A stretch of DNA of 64,000 nucleotides from Mycobacterium triplex (GTDB lineage: Bacteria > Actinomycetota > Actinomycetes > Mycobacteriales > Mycobacteriaceae): assembly GCF_000689255.1 (NCBI RefSeq), contig NZ_HG964446.1:821330-885329 (forward strand), in the 5' to 3' direction. The position numbers and the translations under genes are program-made. This document shows, one piece after another, positions 17,978-27,920 of the stretch (positions are counted from its first letter, which is position 1; each line of letters starts with the position of its first letter). The notes beneath the pieces were generated by a model. That model was not told where the DNA came from and ran no database searches. It was given only the letters and a program-made list of their open reading frames with translations.

Positions 17978-18919
17978 ACAGCTCACCATGTCAGGTGCCG
18001 CGGGCGCGAATTCCGGTTGGGGGCTCGGCTTCGCGGCGCGCCGCCGGTTGGCTGCGCGGCTGTTCAGCCAGCAGGCCAGGCCGCCGACGAGCAGGCCGAT
18101 CCCGACGCCGACGTCCGGGCGCTGACCGAGCATCAGCCAGGACAGCACCGCGGCGGCCGCGGGGATGATCGCGAACAGCATCGCCACCGCGGCCGCGCCG
18201 TGAATGCTGATGGCGCGCAGGTAGATGCTGACCGCCAGCGTGGCGTTGAGCAGCACCATGCCAGCGACCGCGGCGGCGGCTTTGGCCGCGTCGTGCACGG
18301 CGAACGGCGTCAGCATCGCGAGCCCCGCCGCGGGAACGAACGCCACGCAGTTTTGCACCGCGCTCATCGTGCGGAAGTCCACCCCTGCGCAGAACCGCTG
18401 CTGATAGACGCCGCCGGCCGAAAGGCCAAGCAGCCCAACCACAAGCAGCAACATGACCGGGTCGACGCCGTGCATGCCCATCAGCCGTCTGGCGCAGGCG
18501 GCGAGTACCGCGATGACGCCGAGGACCAGGGCAACGACCCGCAGCCGGCCCAGCGGCTCGCGCAGGAACAGCGTGGCCAGGATGGCCGTCATGACCGGGT
18601 TCATCGCGATCACGACCGCGCAGAGCACGGCGGACGCTCCCAGTAGCAGCGCCTCGTACAGGCAGCAGAACTGGACGGCCTGGATCAGCAGGCCCGCGAC
18701 GATGACGTGACCGAACTGTGCACCGCGTGGCCACGACGCCCGGGCCAGCAGGGCCCACGACGCGAGGATGACCGCGGCGAAGCCGAAGCGCAGCACCAGC
18801 ACGGCCATCGGGCTCATCTCGGCCACCGCCAGCGCCCCGATCGGATACCCGATCGCATAGGTCAGCGTCACCGCGGAAGCGGTGCTCAACGGCATGCGGG
18901 GAAGGTGCATGGCCCCCAT
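17963..18919 (-). CDS. EamA/DMT-family transporter
   Basis: 318 residues from ATG 18919 (a second ATG at 18910 is possible). About ten hydrophobic helices in two EamA repeats, with E-P-L-G at the end of the first repeat and a Lys/Arg-rich tail. Members export amino acids, drugs or metabolites. It is divergent from the LysR gene at 19066, the classic layout in which the regulator controls the exporter. It is part of the accessory block between pirin and sigG. Confidence 0.82.
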   Translation of the reverse strand: MGAMHLPRMPLSTASAVTLTYAIGYPIGALAVAEMSPMAVLVLRFGFAAVILASWALLARASWPRGAQFGHVIVAGLLIQAVQFCCLYEALLLGASAVLCAVVIAMNPVMTAILATLFLREPLGRLRVVALVLGVIAVLAACARRLMGMHGVDPVMLLLVVGLLGLSAGGVYQQRFCAGVDFRTMSAVQNCVAFVPAAGLAMLTPFAVHDAAKAAAAVAGMVLLNATLAVSIYLRAISIHGAAAVAMLFAIIPAAAAVLSWLMLGQRPDVGVGIGLLVGGLACWLNSRAANRRRAAKPSPQPEFAPAAPDMVSCSATN

Positions 18920-19065
18920 GGTCGCGAAGTGCCACCTATTCCGTCCAACGATTTTTGACGATCACAACCGATTGCAAGATCTTATCGATCGAGTCGGCCT
19001 GCGAGAATTTTCGGCTCATTGGCGGGAACATTGATCATCCTTGCTGATCGAACTAGGGTGGCGAC

Positions 19066-19917
19066 ATGGCCCAGGTGCTCGATATCGCGCCGCTGCGCAG
19101 CCTCGTCGCGGTCGCCGATTGTGGCGGATTTCACCGCGCGGCCGCCGCGCTGCACGTCAGCCAGTCCGCGGTCAGCCAGCATCTGCGCAAGGTCGAAAGC
19201 GTGGTCGGCGAGCCCGTGGTGCAACGCTCGGGGCGCGGCGTCTCGTTCACCGAAATGGGGCAGCGGGTGCTGCGGCACGCACGCACGATTCTGGCCGCCC
19301 ACGATGCGGCGCTCGACGACCTCGGCGCGACCGAACACAAGGTGCTGACGGTCGGCGCCACCGAGCACGGCGCGGACGTGATGCTGCCCGCACTGACCAG
19401 CGTGCTGCGTCAGCGTCTTCCCGACCGTCGACCACGATTCCGGCTGGACCGCAACGTTTCCCTGGCCGACGCGATCGACCGCGGGCTGGTGGACCTGGCG
19501 ATCATGCTGGACGGGTCGGGGCTGGATCGTGCCAACGCATCGGGAGTTGTTCAGCTGCAATGGGTTTCAGGGCGAGCATTCAGCGTCCAGCGGGCAGACC
19601 CGCTGCCACTGGTGATCTATGCCGAACCGTGCACGTTGCGTGAGCCGGCCTTCGCGCTGCTCGAGAAGCACGGCGTCGAATACGAGGTCGTCGCCGAATG
19701 CGGTGATCTGGCCGGGCTTTACGCCGCGGTGCGCTCGGGTCTGGGGCTGGCGCTGCTGCCCAAGATCGGAAGGCTTCCCGACGGTGTGTGTCCCGCCGAG
19801 GGGTTGCCCGCACCCAATAGTGCGTCGATACTGGTTCGCGGCCGCTTCGGCATCGACCCGGATGTGCTGGTCACCGTCGACACCGCGGTGCGCGACGTGC
19901 TGGCCGGCGAAAAGTGA
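19066..19917 (+). CDS. LysR-family transcriptional regulator
   Basis: 283 residues from ATG 19066. The N-terminal helix-turn-helix (about residues 5-65) has the LysR pattern G-F-H-R-A-A-A-A-L-H-V-S-Q-S-A-V-S-Q-H-L, and an effector-binding domain follows. The 146-base gap to the divergent EamA gene is AT-richer than its surroundings and holds AAGATCTT (18976-18983), a possible half of a LysR site, but I see no clear T-N11-A box. The likely target is the transporter. Confidence 0.85.
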   Translation: MAQVLDIAPLRSLVAVADCGGFHRAAAALHVSQSAVSQHLRKVESVVGEPVVQRSGRGVSFTEMGQRVLRHARTILAAHDAALDDLGATEHKVLTVGATEHGADVMLPALTSVLRQRLPDRRPRFRLDRNVSLADAIDRGLVDLAIMLDGSGLDRANASGVVQLQWVSGRAFSVQRADPLPLVIYAEPCTLREPAFALLEKHGVEYEVVAECGDLAGLYAAVRSGLGLALLPKIGRLPDGVCPAEGLPAPNSASILVRGRFGIDPDVLVTVDTAVRDVLAGEK

Positions 19918-19926
19918 ACGCGGACT

Positions 19927-21345
19927 TCACGAATCCCCAGCGGGGTAGGTGGCGCGGGCCAGCTCGACGATTTCGGCACGGTCTTCGGGCAGGATGAAGC
20001 CGGACCCGATGGCCGTGTCCAGCGCCGCGGTGAAACGGCGCAGGTACTCCGCGGCCCCACCCGGGTAGAGCCGGCGCACCGTGGCGTCGTCGAAGGGCTC
20101 GCCGGAGCCGAAGATCGCCGACATCACGTTCTCCGGCGTGTTGTCCCAGGCGCCGTCACCCGAAGTCCGGGCCAGCGGCACATCCACCCACGGTGTCCGC
20201 AGGCCGCCCTTCGCCAGCCCGTTCGGGTCCAGGATCGGCTGAGGCAGTTCGGCTTCCGTCATCTCGATGGGCGGCGCGGCCGGTGCCGCCTCGCCGGTGC
20301 GGACCCATCTGATCAGGGCGGCGATCGCGGCCTGCACAACGTAGTGGTGTTGCGGCGCGAAGTTGATGAAGTGATCGAGCTGCTGGCCCATCAGCATGTT
20401 GGTGGGCGCATAAGCGGCCACGATGTCGCGCAGCGGCGTCGAACCGGTGTCGATCGCCGCCACCTGGATCGTGTAGTTGTCGGCATGCGCGGCGCCGGGG
20501 ATCTCCCAGACCCGCAGCCACTGGTCGTCGGGTTGGCGGGCGAAGTAGTAGCCATGCCGTACTGCGCCGAACAGGTCGGTCTCGGTGATGATCGTGAGGA
20601 GGGGGACGCGCAGGTCGCTACGGAAGTTGACCGCCTGCGGTACGTTGACCTGCAGCTCGTCGAGGACGGAGCCGCCGTCCAGCGGTGCGGCAGAAGCGAA
20701 TCGGGAATGCACCAGGAAACCGTCGTAGACTCCGGCAATCGGGTCGACGGCGTTGACGTACGTGGTGAGGAACATCGCGGACTGCGATTCACCAAGGGCA
20801 ACAACGTGTTCCGCGCGTAACCCATGCAGGATGTCGGCACTGCGGGCCAGCTCACCGGTTTGCGAGAAGATGTCGTAGCAGAACGCATCGCCGGGGTGGC
20901 TCAGCGCCGCATATCGCGTCGGATCCTGACTCTTGAGGGACATGTCGAAACCGAGCAGGCTGGCACCGCCGTCCACTCCGACCTTCTGCGCCGACACCGC
21001 GACATAGGCGTAACCCGCCCGGACTATTTCGCGGTGCGCCATCATCCACACCGCCGGAGCGTCGATACCGCCGCTGACATTGAGCCACTCGACCAGCACC
21101 GCGCCGTTGAACTTCGCCGGATCGGACGGCGTGAGCACCACGATCCGGGTCGTGTAATCGGCGGTGCCGGAAGGCGTTACGGCCCATCGGCCGTCCGGGC
21201 TCAACTCGGAGTCCGGGCTGTACGACGAGGCCGTCCCGGAGACGAAGAACTCCTCGGCGACATAGCCCAGATCGCCGATATCGAAGCCGCCCAACAGCAG
21301 TAGCGGCTTGCCGGGCACCGCCGTGATGCGGGGGGCCTCCGTCAT
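19927..21345 (-). CDS. Alpha/beta hydrolase domain protein (unknown substrate)
   Basis: 472 residues from ATG 21345. A G-E-S-Q-S nucleophile elbow (Ser about 187) follows a predicted strand, and an A-H-A-D-N segment near residue 285 may give the catalytic His. It resembles the large alpha/beta hydrolase family of actinobacteria (PF20091 type); no lipase or esterase subfamily is recognised. There is no signal peptide. It begins 36 bases after the sigG stop on the same strand, so it is probably transcribed with sigG. It is absent from this place in M. tuberculosis. Confidence 0.68.
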   Translation of the reverse strand: MTEAPRITAVPGKPLLLLGGFDIGDLGYVAEEFFVSGTASSYSPDSELSPDGRWAVTPSGTADYTTRIVVLTPSDPAKFNGAVLVEWLNVSGGIDAPAVWMMAHREIVRAGYAYVAVSAQKVGVDGGASLLGFDMSLKSQDPTRYAALSHPGDAFCYDIFSQTGELARSADILHGLRAEHVVALGESQSAMFLTTYVNAVDPIAGVYDGFLVHSRFASAAPLDGGSVLDELQVNVPQAVNFRSDLRVPLLTIITETDLFGAVRHGYYFARQPDDQWLRVWEIPGAAHADNYTIQVAAIDTGSTPLRDIVAAYAPTNMLMGQQLDHFINFAPQHHYVVQAAIAALIRWVRTGEAAPAAPPIEMTEAELPQPILDPNGLAKGGLRTPWVDVPLARTSGDGAWDNTPENVMSAIFGSGEPFDDATVRRLYPGGAAEYLRRFTAALDTAIGSGFILPEDRAEIVELARATYPAGDS

Positions 21346-21381
21346 TGGTTACACCCTTCTCACCGATCGGCAGCTACCCCG

Positions 21382-22419
21382 TCACAGGGAACGGGGCAGC
21401 CCGAATTTCGTGAACAACGCGTCGTCGGTGAATGCAACCACATGCGATACCCCGTCGGCGCGGACATCCAGCACATGCAGCTGAAACGGCACGTGCCGAT
21501 CGCCGGCTCGCATGTACATCGCGGCGGCGGGTTGGCCGTTGGCGGTCAGCGGGATCATCCGCATATCGCCGGGATGTTCGGCGGGGCACTGCTGGTGAAT
21601 CAGGGTGATGATGGCCTGCGCGCCCTGGTACCAACCGGTGTACGGCGGCATCTCCCAGACCGCCTCGGCGGTGAACAGCTCGACCAGCCGGTCGATGTCA
21701 TAGGACTCGAACGCCGCGATGTAGCGGGCCAGCAGGTCACGCGCCTCGGACGAATCCGGCGCCGCCAGTCGGTCACTCGAGCTGGGCTGAACGGTCTCCA
21801 GCTGGGCCCGGGCCCGCTGCAGCAGGCTGTTGACCGCGGTCGCGGTGGTACCGATCGCATCGGCCACTTCGGCGGCCTTCCACTGCAGCACGTCGCGCAG
21901 CAGTAACACCGCCCGCTGCCGGGGCGAGAGATGCTGCAGCGCAGCGACAAATGCCAACCGCACCGACTCGCGGGACCCGACGATGACGGACGGATCGGCC
22001 GGGTCCTCCGTCAGGTCGGGCAGCGGCTCCAGCCAGGGCACTTCGCGGCGTTCCACCAGCTCGGCGGTCGGATCCGAGCTGGGCCCGCCGAGCCCGGTGG
22101 GCAACGGCCGGCGGGTCCGGCCCTCCAGCGCGGTCAGGCAGGTGTTGGTGGCGATGCGGTGCAGCCAGGTGCGTATCGAGGACTTGCCTTCGAAGCGGTC
22201 ATAGGCCTTCCAGGCCCGCAGCAGCGTCTCCTGCACCAGGTCTTCCGCGTCGTGCAGGGACCCGGTCATCCGGTAGCAGTGCGCCAGCAGTTCGCGACGA
22301 TACGGCTCGGCACGCGCCGAGAAGTCGCCGTGCCCCCCGCCCGCGGCGGGCAGCTCTGCGTCGCCGGAGTTCTCCGCGAGCACGCTCACTCGAATGAGCC
22401 TACGCAGCGCCTCGGACAA
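21382..22419 (-). CDS. sigG: RNA polymerase sigma factor SigG (ECF type with SnoaL-like tail)
   Basis: 345 residues from a TTG at 22419; a GTG ten codons downstream is the alternative. Sigma region 2 lies at about residues 38-110 (Y-R-R-E-L-L-A-H-C-Y-R-M-T-G-S) and region 4 at about 165-212 (L-S-P-R-Q-R-A-V). The C-terminal 120 residues form a SnoaL/NTF2-like domain, as in other large ECF factors without a classical anti-sigma partner. It is divergent from the lipase gene, with 46 bases between starts. In M. tuberculosis sigG responds to DNA damage and macrophage growth. Confidence 0.9.
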   Translation of the reverse strand: MSEALRRLIRVSVLAENSGDAELPAAGGGHGDFSARAEPYRRELLAHCYRMTGSLHDAEDLVQETLLRAWKAYDRFEGKSSIRTWLHRIATNTCLTALEGRTRRPLPTGLGGPSSDPTAELVERREVPWLEPLPDLTEDPADPSVIVGSRESVRLAFVAALQHLSPRQRAVLLLRDVLQWKAAEVADAIGTTATAVNSLLQRARAQLETVQPSSSDRLAAPDSSEARDLLARYIAAFESYDIDRLVELFTAEAVWEMPPYTGWYQGAQAIITLIHQQCPAEHPGDMRMIPLTANGQPAAAMYMRAGDRHVPFQLHVLDVRADGVSHVVAFTDDALFTKFGLPRSL

Positions 22420-22453
22420 CGGGGCCCAGGAGCCATTACGCTGCCCCTAATGA

Positions 22454-23299
<846 letters not shown>

Positions 23300-23341
23300 G
23301 CCTCGAGCGAACTGTCGGAAGGCTCTTGTAGTTTGGCGCCT

Positions 23342-24091
23342 ATGACCGACGACAAGATGTTGGCGCGCATCGCCGCGCTGCTGCGTCAGGCCGAGGGCAC
23401 CGACAACTCGCACGAGGCCGACGCCTTCATGACCGCCGCGCAGCGGTTGGCGACGGCGGCGTCGATCGACTTGGCGGTCGCACGGTCGCATTCCGCCGAC
23501 CGCTCGGCCGCGCAGGCGCCGACCCAGCGGACCATCACGATCGGGACGGCCGGTACCAAGGGATTGCGGACGTACGTGCAGCTCTTCGTGGTGATCGCCG
23601 CGGCCAACGACGTGCGCTGCGACGTGGCGTCGAATTCGACGTTCGTCTACGCCTACGGGTTCGCCGAGGACATCGACGCCAGCCACGCCCTGTACGCCAG
23701 CCTGGTCGTTCAGATGGTGCGGGCCTCGGATGCCTACCTCGCCTCGGGCGCGCACCGGCCCACCCCGACGATCACCGCCCGGATCAACTTCCAGCTCGCC
23801 TTCGGGGCGCGCATCGGTCACCGGCTGAGCGAGGCGCGCGAAGAGGCCCGGCGGGAGGCCACCAGGGACAGCAGCCGTCGGCCTGGTACCGCTATCGCGT
23901 TGCGGGACAAGGATATTGAGCTGACCGACCACTACCGCAGGGCGTCCAAGGCGCGCGGTACCTATCAAGTCAGCCGGGCGACGGCGGGGTATTCGTCGGC
24001 GGCACGGCGGGCGGGCGATCGGGCCGGTAGGCGGGCGCGCCTGGGCAACAGCCCCGAGCTGCCCGGGGCGCGGAGCGCGCTGGGCACGTGA
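23342..24091 (+). CDS. DUF2786 domain protein (Rv0184-like)
   Basis: 249 residues from ATG 23342, equal to the M. tuberculosis length I recall; an in-frame TTG at 23333 is less likely. The first 45 residues carry the DUF2786 signature (K-M-L-A-R-I-A-A-L-L-R-Q-A-E-G-T-D-N-x-H-E-A-D-A-F). The C-terminal part is basic, so nucleic-acid contact is possible. The function is unknown. Its stop overlaps the GTG of the HExxH gene, so the two are coupled. Confidence 0.85.
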   Translation: MTDDKMLARIAALLRQAEGTDNSHEADAFMTAAQRLATAASIDLAVARSHSADRSAAQAPTQRTITIGTAGTKGLRTYVQLFVVIAAANDVRCDVASNSTFVYAYGFAEDIDASHALYASLVVQMVRASDAYLASGAHRPTPTITARINFQLAFGARIGHRLSEAREEARREATRDSSRRPGTAIALRDKDIELTDHYRRASKARGTYQVSRATAGYSSAARRAGDRAGRRARLGNSPELPGARSALGT

Positions 24092-24651
24092 GCGCCGGGG
24101 GTGCGCCGACGCGGGATTCCCAGCGCTCCAAGGTGTATGCGGCCGAGGAGTTCGTCCGCACGATGTTCGACCGTGCCGCCGAGCACGGCTCTTCGACCGT
24201 GGAGTTCTTCGGAACCCAGTTGACGCTGCCGCCCGAGGGGCGATTCGGCTCCGTGGCGTCGGTGCAACGCTATGTTGACGAGGTGCTTGCGCTACCGGCG
24301 GTACGGGATCGCTGGCCCGCGCCGTCGCCGCTGAGGGTGCGGTCGCGGCGGGCCGCCACCGCGGCGCACTACGAAAACTACGAGGGCACAGGCGTTATCG
24401 CGGTTCCCGACCGCGACGCCGCCGACTGGGCGTTGCGCGAGCTGGTGGTGCTGCACGAGGTGGCACACCATCTGTGCCAGGCCAAACCCGCGCACGGGCC
24501 GGAATTCGTCGACACCATCTGCACCCTGGCGGAGCTGGTGATGGGACCGGAACTCGGGCACGTGCTGCGGGTGGTCTACGCCAAAGAGGGTGTGAAATGG
24601 ACGGCGACGATGCGGGCCGCTGGACGGGCCGTTGAGGAGCCGGACAATTGA
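24088..24651 (+). CDS. HExxH-motif metallohydrolase-like protein (TIGR04338 type, Rv0185-like)
   Basis: 187 residues from GTG 24088, overlapping the previous stop. The motif L-H-E-V-A-H-H (His123, Glu124, His127) is a classic zinc-peptidase core, and a possible third ligand lies in the G-P-E-F-V-D stretch a few residues later. There is no signal peptide, so it acts in the cytoplasm. The family is conserved in actinobacteria, next to the DUF2786 gene, with unknown target. Confidence 0.82.
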   Translation: MSAGGAPTRDSQRSKVYAAEEFVRTMFDRAAEHGSSTVEFFGTQLTLPPEGRFGSVASVQRYVDEVLALPAVRDRWPAPSPLRVRSRRAATAAHYENYEGTGVIAVPDRDAADWALRELVVLHEVAHHLCQAKPAHGPEFVDTICTLAELVMGPELGHVLRVVYAKEGVKWTATMRAAGRAVEEPDN

Positions 24652-26759
24652 GCTCGGGCGAACTAGACGATCCGGACACAAGGGCGCACGACGTCGAAAG
24701 CCAGATGACCGACGACGAGCGATTTACGCTGCTGGTCGCGGTGATGGGGCGCTCGGAGCTGTGGCCGCTGCCGGACGAGCGCATTCCGCCCGGAACCTCG
24801 ATGAGTGCCGGCTATGTACCGGGGATTCCCCGGCTCGGTATCCCGGCGCTGCGGATGAGCGATGCCGGCCTCGGCGTCACCAATCCCGGCTACCGGCAAG
24901 GCGACACCGCGACGGCGCTGCCGGCCGGCTTGGCGCTGGCCGCCGGTTTCGATCCCGCGCTCGCGCGCGCCGCGGGCCGGCTGATCGGCCGCGAGGCGTG
25001 CAGCCGCGGATTCAACGTGCAGTTGGCGGGCGCGATGAACCTGGCGCGCGACCCACGCAACGGCCGCAACTTCGAATACGTCTCGGAAGACCCACTTTTG
25101 ACCGGCACGATCGCTGCCGAATCCGTCATCGGGATCCAGCAACAGGGCGTCATCTCGACGGTCAAGCACTATTCGCTGAATTGCAACGAGACCAACCGGC
25201 ACTGGTTGAACGCGATCATCGATCCCGACGCTCATCGCGAATCCGACCTGCTGGCGTTCGAGATCGCCATCGAGCGATCTGCGCCCGGTGCGGTGATGAC
25301 GGCCTACAACAAGGTCAACGGTGACTACGCCTCGGCGAATCGGGTGTTGCTCGACGACATCCTGAAAGGCGCGTGGGGATACCGCGGTTGGGTCATGTCC
25401 GACTGGGGCGCCACACCGAGCTGGGAGTGCGCGCTGCACGGCCTGGACCAGGAATGCGGCGCCCAGATCGACACCGTGTTCTGGGGCGCGGAGGCATTCA
25501 CCGAACCCTTGCGGACGGCCTACGCCGACGGCAGGTTGCCCAAAGACCGGCTGTCCGACATGGTTCGGCGGATCCTGCGTTCGATGTTCGCGGTCGGGGT
25601 CGACCGCGGCGTCGAGGCACCAGAGCCGGATATGGCCGCTCACAACGACATTGCGCTGCAGATCGCGCGCCAGGGGATCGTGCTGCTGCAGAACCGCGGG
25701 GCGCTGCCGCTGGCACCGGATGCCCGCATTGCGGTGATCGGCGGCTACGCGCAGCTCGGGGTGCCGACGGGCTGCGGCTCGAGCGCCGTCGTTCCCCCGG
25801 GTGGTTATGCGCAGGTGGTCCCGATCGGTGGGCCGGGACTGACCGGCGGCATCCGCAATCTGTACCTGTTGCCGTCCAGCCCGGTCGACGAGCTCAGGAA
25901 GCAATTGCCCGGCGCGCAGGTCGAGTTCGATCCCGGCCTCAGTCCGGCGGAGGCGGTGCTGGCCGCGCGGCGGGCCGATGTCGCGATCGTGTTCGGGATT
26001 CGGATCGAAGGCGAGGGTTTCGACAGCGCCGACCTGTCGCTGCCCTGGGGACAGGACGCCGTGATCGCGGCGGTCGCGGCCGCCAACCCGAACACCGTCG
26101 TGGTGCTCGAGACCGGCAACCCGGTGGTGATGCCGTGGCGAGACTCGGTGAACGCGATCCTGCAGGCGTGGTATCCGGGCCAGGCCGGCGGTCAAGCGAT
26201 CGCGGAGATCCTTGCCGGCCAAGTGAATCCGTCGGGACGGCTGCCGATCACCTTCCCGGTCGGACTTGACCAGACACCACGCCCGACGCTGCCCGACCTC
26301 GGCGCCGCGTTCGGGACACCGACCACGATCGACTACTTCGAGGGGGCCGAGGTCGGCTACCGGTGGTTCGCCGGCCGGGGCCTCACGCCGTTGTTCGCGT
26401 TCGGTCATGGCTTGTCCTACACCAGCTTTGCGTACCGAGACCTAAAGGTCAGCGGCGGCGACACGGTCACGGCGAGCTTCACCGTCGTCAACATCGGCGA
26501 TCGCAGCGGGGCCGACGTCCCGCAGTTGTATCTGACCGGTGAACAACGCCAGCGGCTACTGGGATTCGAGCGGATCGAGCTCGACCCGGGCGAGATGCGC
26601 CGGGTGACGATCGCGGCCGACCCGCGCCTGCTCGCCCGTTTCGAGCGCGGGAGCTGGCGCATCGATCCGGGCCGCTACACGGTGGCGGTCGGTGCCTCTG
26701 CCGTCGTATTACCGCTTACGGCCGAGGTCGAGCTGGCCGGCCGAGCGTTCGCGCGTTGA
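24648..26759 (+). CDS. bglS: Glycoside hydrolase family 3 beta-glucosidase BglS
   Basis: 703 residues from TTG 24648, which overlaps the previous stop; an in-frame ATG at 24705 could be used instead. The GH3 N-terminal barrel carries the nucleophile Asp252 in V-M-S-D-W-G-A. The GH3 C-terminal sandwich and a fibronectin-III-like domain (last 80 residues) follow. It hydrolyses terminal beta-linked glucose or related sugars; without a signal peptide it should act on imported or internal glycosides. Third gene of a coupled run with the DUF2786 and HExxH genes. Confidence 0.9.
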   Translation: MSSGELDDPDTRAHDVESQMTDDERFTLLVAVMGRSELWPLPDERIPPGTSMSAGYVPGIPRLGIPALRMSDAGLGVTNPGYRQGDTATALPAGLALAAGFDPALARAAGRLIGREACSRGFNVQLAGAMNLARDPRNGRNFEYVSEDPLLTGTIAAESVIGIQQQGVISTVKHYSLNCNETNRHWLNAIIDPDAHRESDLLAFEIAIERSAPGAVMTAYNKVNGDYASANRVLLDDILKGAWGYRGWVMSDWGATPSWECALHGLDQECGAQIDTVFWGAEAFTEPLRTAYADGRLPKDRLSDMVRRILRSMFAVGVDRGVEAPEPDMAAHNDIALQIARQGIVLLQNRGALPLAPDARIAVIGGYAQLGVPTGCGSSAVVPPGGYAQVVPIGGPGLTGGIRNLYLLPSSPVDELRKQLPGAQVEFDPGLSPAEAVLAARRADVAIVFGIRIEGEGFDSADLSLPWGQDAVIAAVAAANPNTVVVLETGNPVVMPWRDSVNAILQAWYPGQAGGQAIAEILAGQVNPSGRLPITFPVGLDQTPRPTLPDLGAAFGTPTTIDYFEGAEVGYRWFAGRGLTPLFAFGHGLSYTSFAYRDLKVSGGDTVTASFTVVNIGDRSGADVPQLYLTGEQRQRLLGFERIELDPGEMRRVTIAADPRLLARFERGSWRIDPGRYTVAVGASAVVLPLTAEVELAGRAFAR

Positions 26760-26791
26760 TCGGCACGAACGCAACGACCGGCCGGCGAAAT

Positions 26792-26938
26792 CTACTTGAC
26801 GGGCACCAATGCTTCGCCGCAAGAGCAGCGGTAGTCCTCGTCTGCGCCCGAACAGTGGCATGGGACCTCGATGCGGACGCGACAGCCGCATCCCTCGTGA
26901 CCGCAGGTCAGTTGCGTCCCCTCGTCGTAATGCGCCAT
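26792..26938 (-). CDS. mymT: Copper metallothionein MymT (48 residues)
   Basis: A short frame read on the minus strand from ATG 26938 to TAG 26792-26794, with AGGGTGA as ribosome site. The 48 residues contain seven cysteines (12, 17, 19, 27, 29, 38, 40) in the pattern C-x4-C-x-C, C-x-C, C-x-C. It ends L-V-P-V-K and matches the M. tuberculosis MymT I recall in cysteine spacing and in the [10 protein letters not shown] core. MymT binds several Cu(I) ions and protects against copper; it is known mainly from pathogenic mycobacteria. A RicR-type palindrome lies about 100 bases upstream, at its promoter. Confidence 0.93.
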   Translation of the reverse strand: MAHYDEGTQLTCGHEGCGCRVRIEVPCHCSGADEDYRCSCGEALVPVK

Positions 26939-27038
26939 CTGAATCACCCTTGTCTAGTGCGGGATTCCGGCTGGTTCACCGCAATCCAGTGGTTACCTTC
27001 CGTGGTTGCCCGCCGCGCGGGCGGCCCACGCTCAATGT

Positions 27039-27055
27039 ATACCCCATACGGGTAT
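27039..27055. promoter_or_regulatory. RicR-type copper operator upstream of mymT
   Basis: ATACCCCATACGGGTAT, a perfect TACCC-N5-GGGTA palindrome with one further matched base on each side. On the minus strand it is followed directly by a TATACA-like -10 element (about 27031-27039), so a bound repressor would cover the mymT promoter. This leaves a leader of roughly 90 bases before the mymT ATG. The divergent methyltransferase gene starts 90 bases away on the other side. Confidence 0.85.
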
Positions 27056-27144
27056 CTGGTAAAGCCCTGCCGGGTGTCTGTTATCGATCGGATGCATGAC
27101 CAGGCGCGACGCCGCGGGACGGCGCGCGCGGCTAGCGTTGATGC

Positions 27145-27810
27145 ATGACCGAAAAACCCACCCCGCAAGCCGTCGACGCCTTTTTGGACAGCACGGTTAT
27201 CGGTGACGATCCGGACTTGGCCGCCGCGCTAAAGGCCAGCAATGCGGCCGGGCTGCCGCAAATCGCCGTGTCATGGCAGCAGGGCAAGTTCTTGTTCCTG
27301 CTGGCCGGTGCCATTCAGGCGCGCCGCGTTCTCGAGATCGGCACCCTCGGTGGGTTCAGCACCATTTGGCTGGCGCGTGGGGTGGGTCCGCACGGGCAAG
27401 TGCTGACATTGGAGTACGAGCCCAACCACGCCGACGTCGCACGGGCCAACCTGCAGCGGGCCGGTGTCGCCGATCGGGTGCAGGTGGTGGTCGGCGCGGC
27501 GCTGGAAACCTTGCCGACCATCAAGGGTGATCCCTTCGACCTGGTGTTCATCGATGCGGACAAGGAACACTATGTCGAATACCTGCAGTTCGCGGTCAAG
27601 CTGGCCCGTCCCGGCGCAGTCATCGTGGTGGACAACGTAATTCGTGAAGGCGCCATCTTGTCGCCGGAGTCCGATGACGCCAAGGTCGCCGCGACGCGTG
27701 AGACGTTGCAGGTGATGGGCCAACACGCGCAGCTGGACACCGCGGTGATTCAGACGGTCGGAGCCAAGCACTGGGACGGCTTTGCCATCGCCTTGGTGAA
27801 GGATCTCTAA
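27145..27810 (+). CDS. Class I SAM-dependent O-methyltransferase (Rv0187-like)
   Basis: 221 residues from ATG 27145. It belongs to the caffeoyl-CoA/catechol O-methyltransferase-like family: SAM motif V-L-E-I-G-T-L-G-G-F-S near residue 56, and the metal-binding F-I-D-A-D-K motif near 133 with V-V-D-N-V further on. Such enzymes methylate catechol-type hydroxyls with Mg2+. The substrate is unknown. It is divergent from mymT and shares the gap that holds the copper operator, so copper control is possible but unproven. Confidence 0.88.
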   Translation: MTEKPTPQAVDAFLDSTVIGDDPDLAAALKASNAAGLPQIAVSWQQGKFLFLLAGAIQARRVLEIGTLGGFSTIWLARGVGPHGQVLTLEYEPNHADVARANLQRAGVADRVQVVVGAALETLPTIKGDPFDLVFIDADKEHYVEYLQFAVKLARPGAVIVVDNVIREGAILSPESDDAKVAATRETLQVMGQHAQLDTAVIQTVGAKHWDGFAIALVKDL

Positions 27811-27920
27811 ACCCCACGTCCGGTGGCTTCGAGTTTCGTTGCTGGCGGGGCGTAATCGAGCGTAACCTGGGGAAAGATGGATGGTTGCAGCGAGCCCAGA
27901 GTGCTTGTTGCGTAACGGGC

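Noticed and set aside
18920-19065. Possible LysR box in the EamA/LysR gap
   Set aside because: Only the 8-base AAGATCTT palindrome is clear; no T-N11-A repeat with good arms was found.
24663-26408. 581-codon minus-strand frame inside bglS
   Set aside because: Shadow of the GH3 gene with no recognisable protein pattern.
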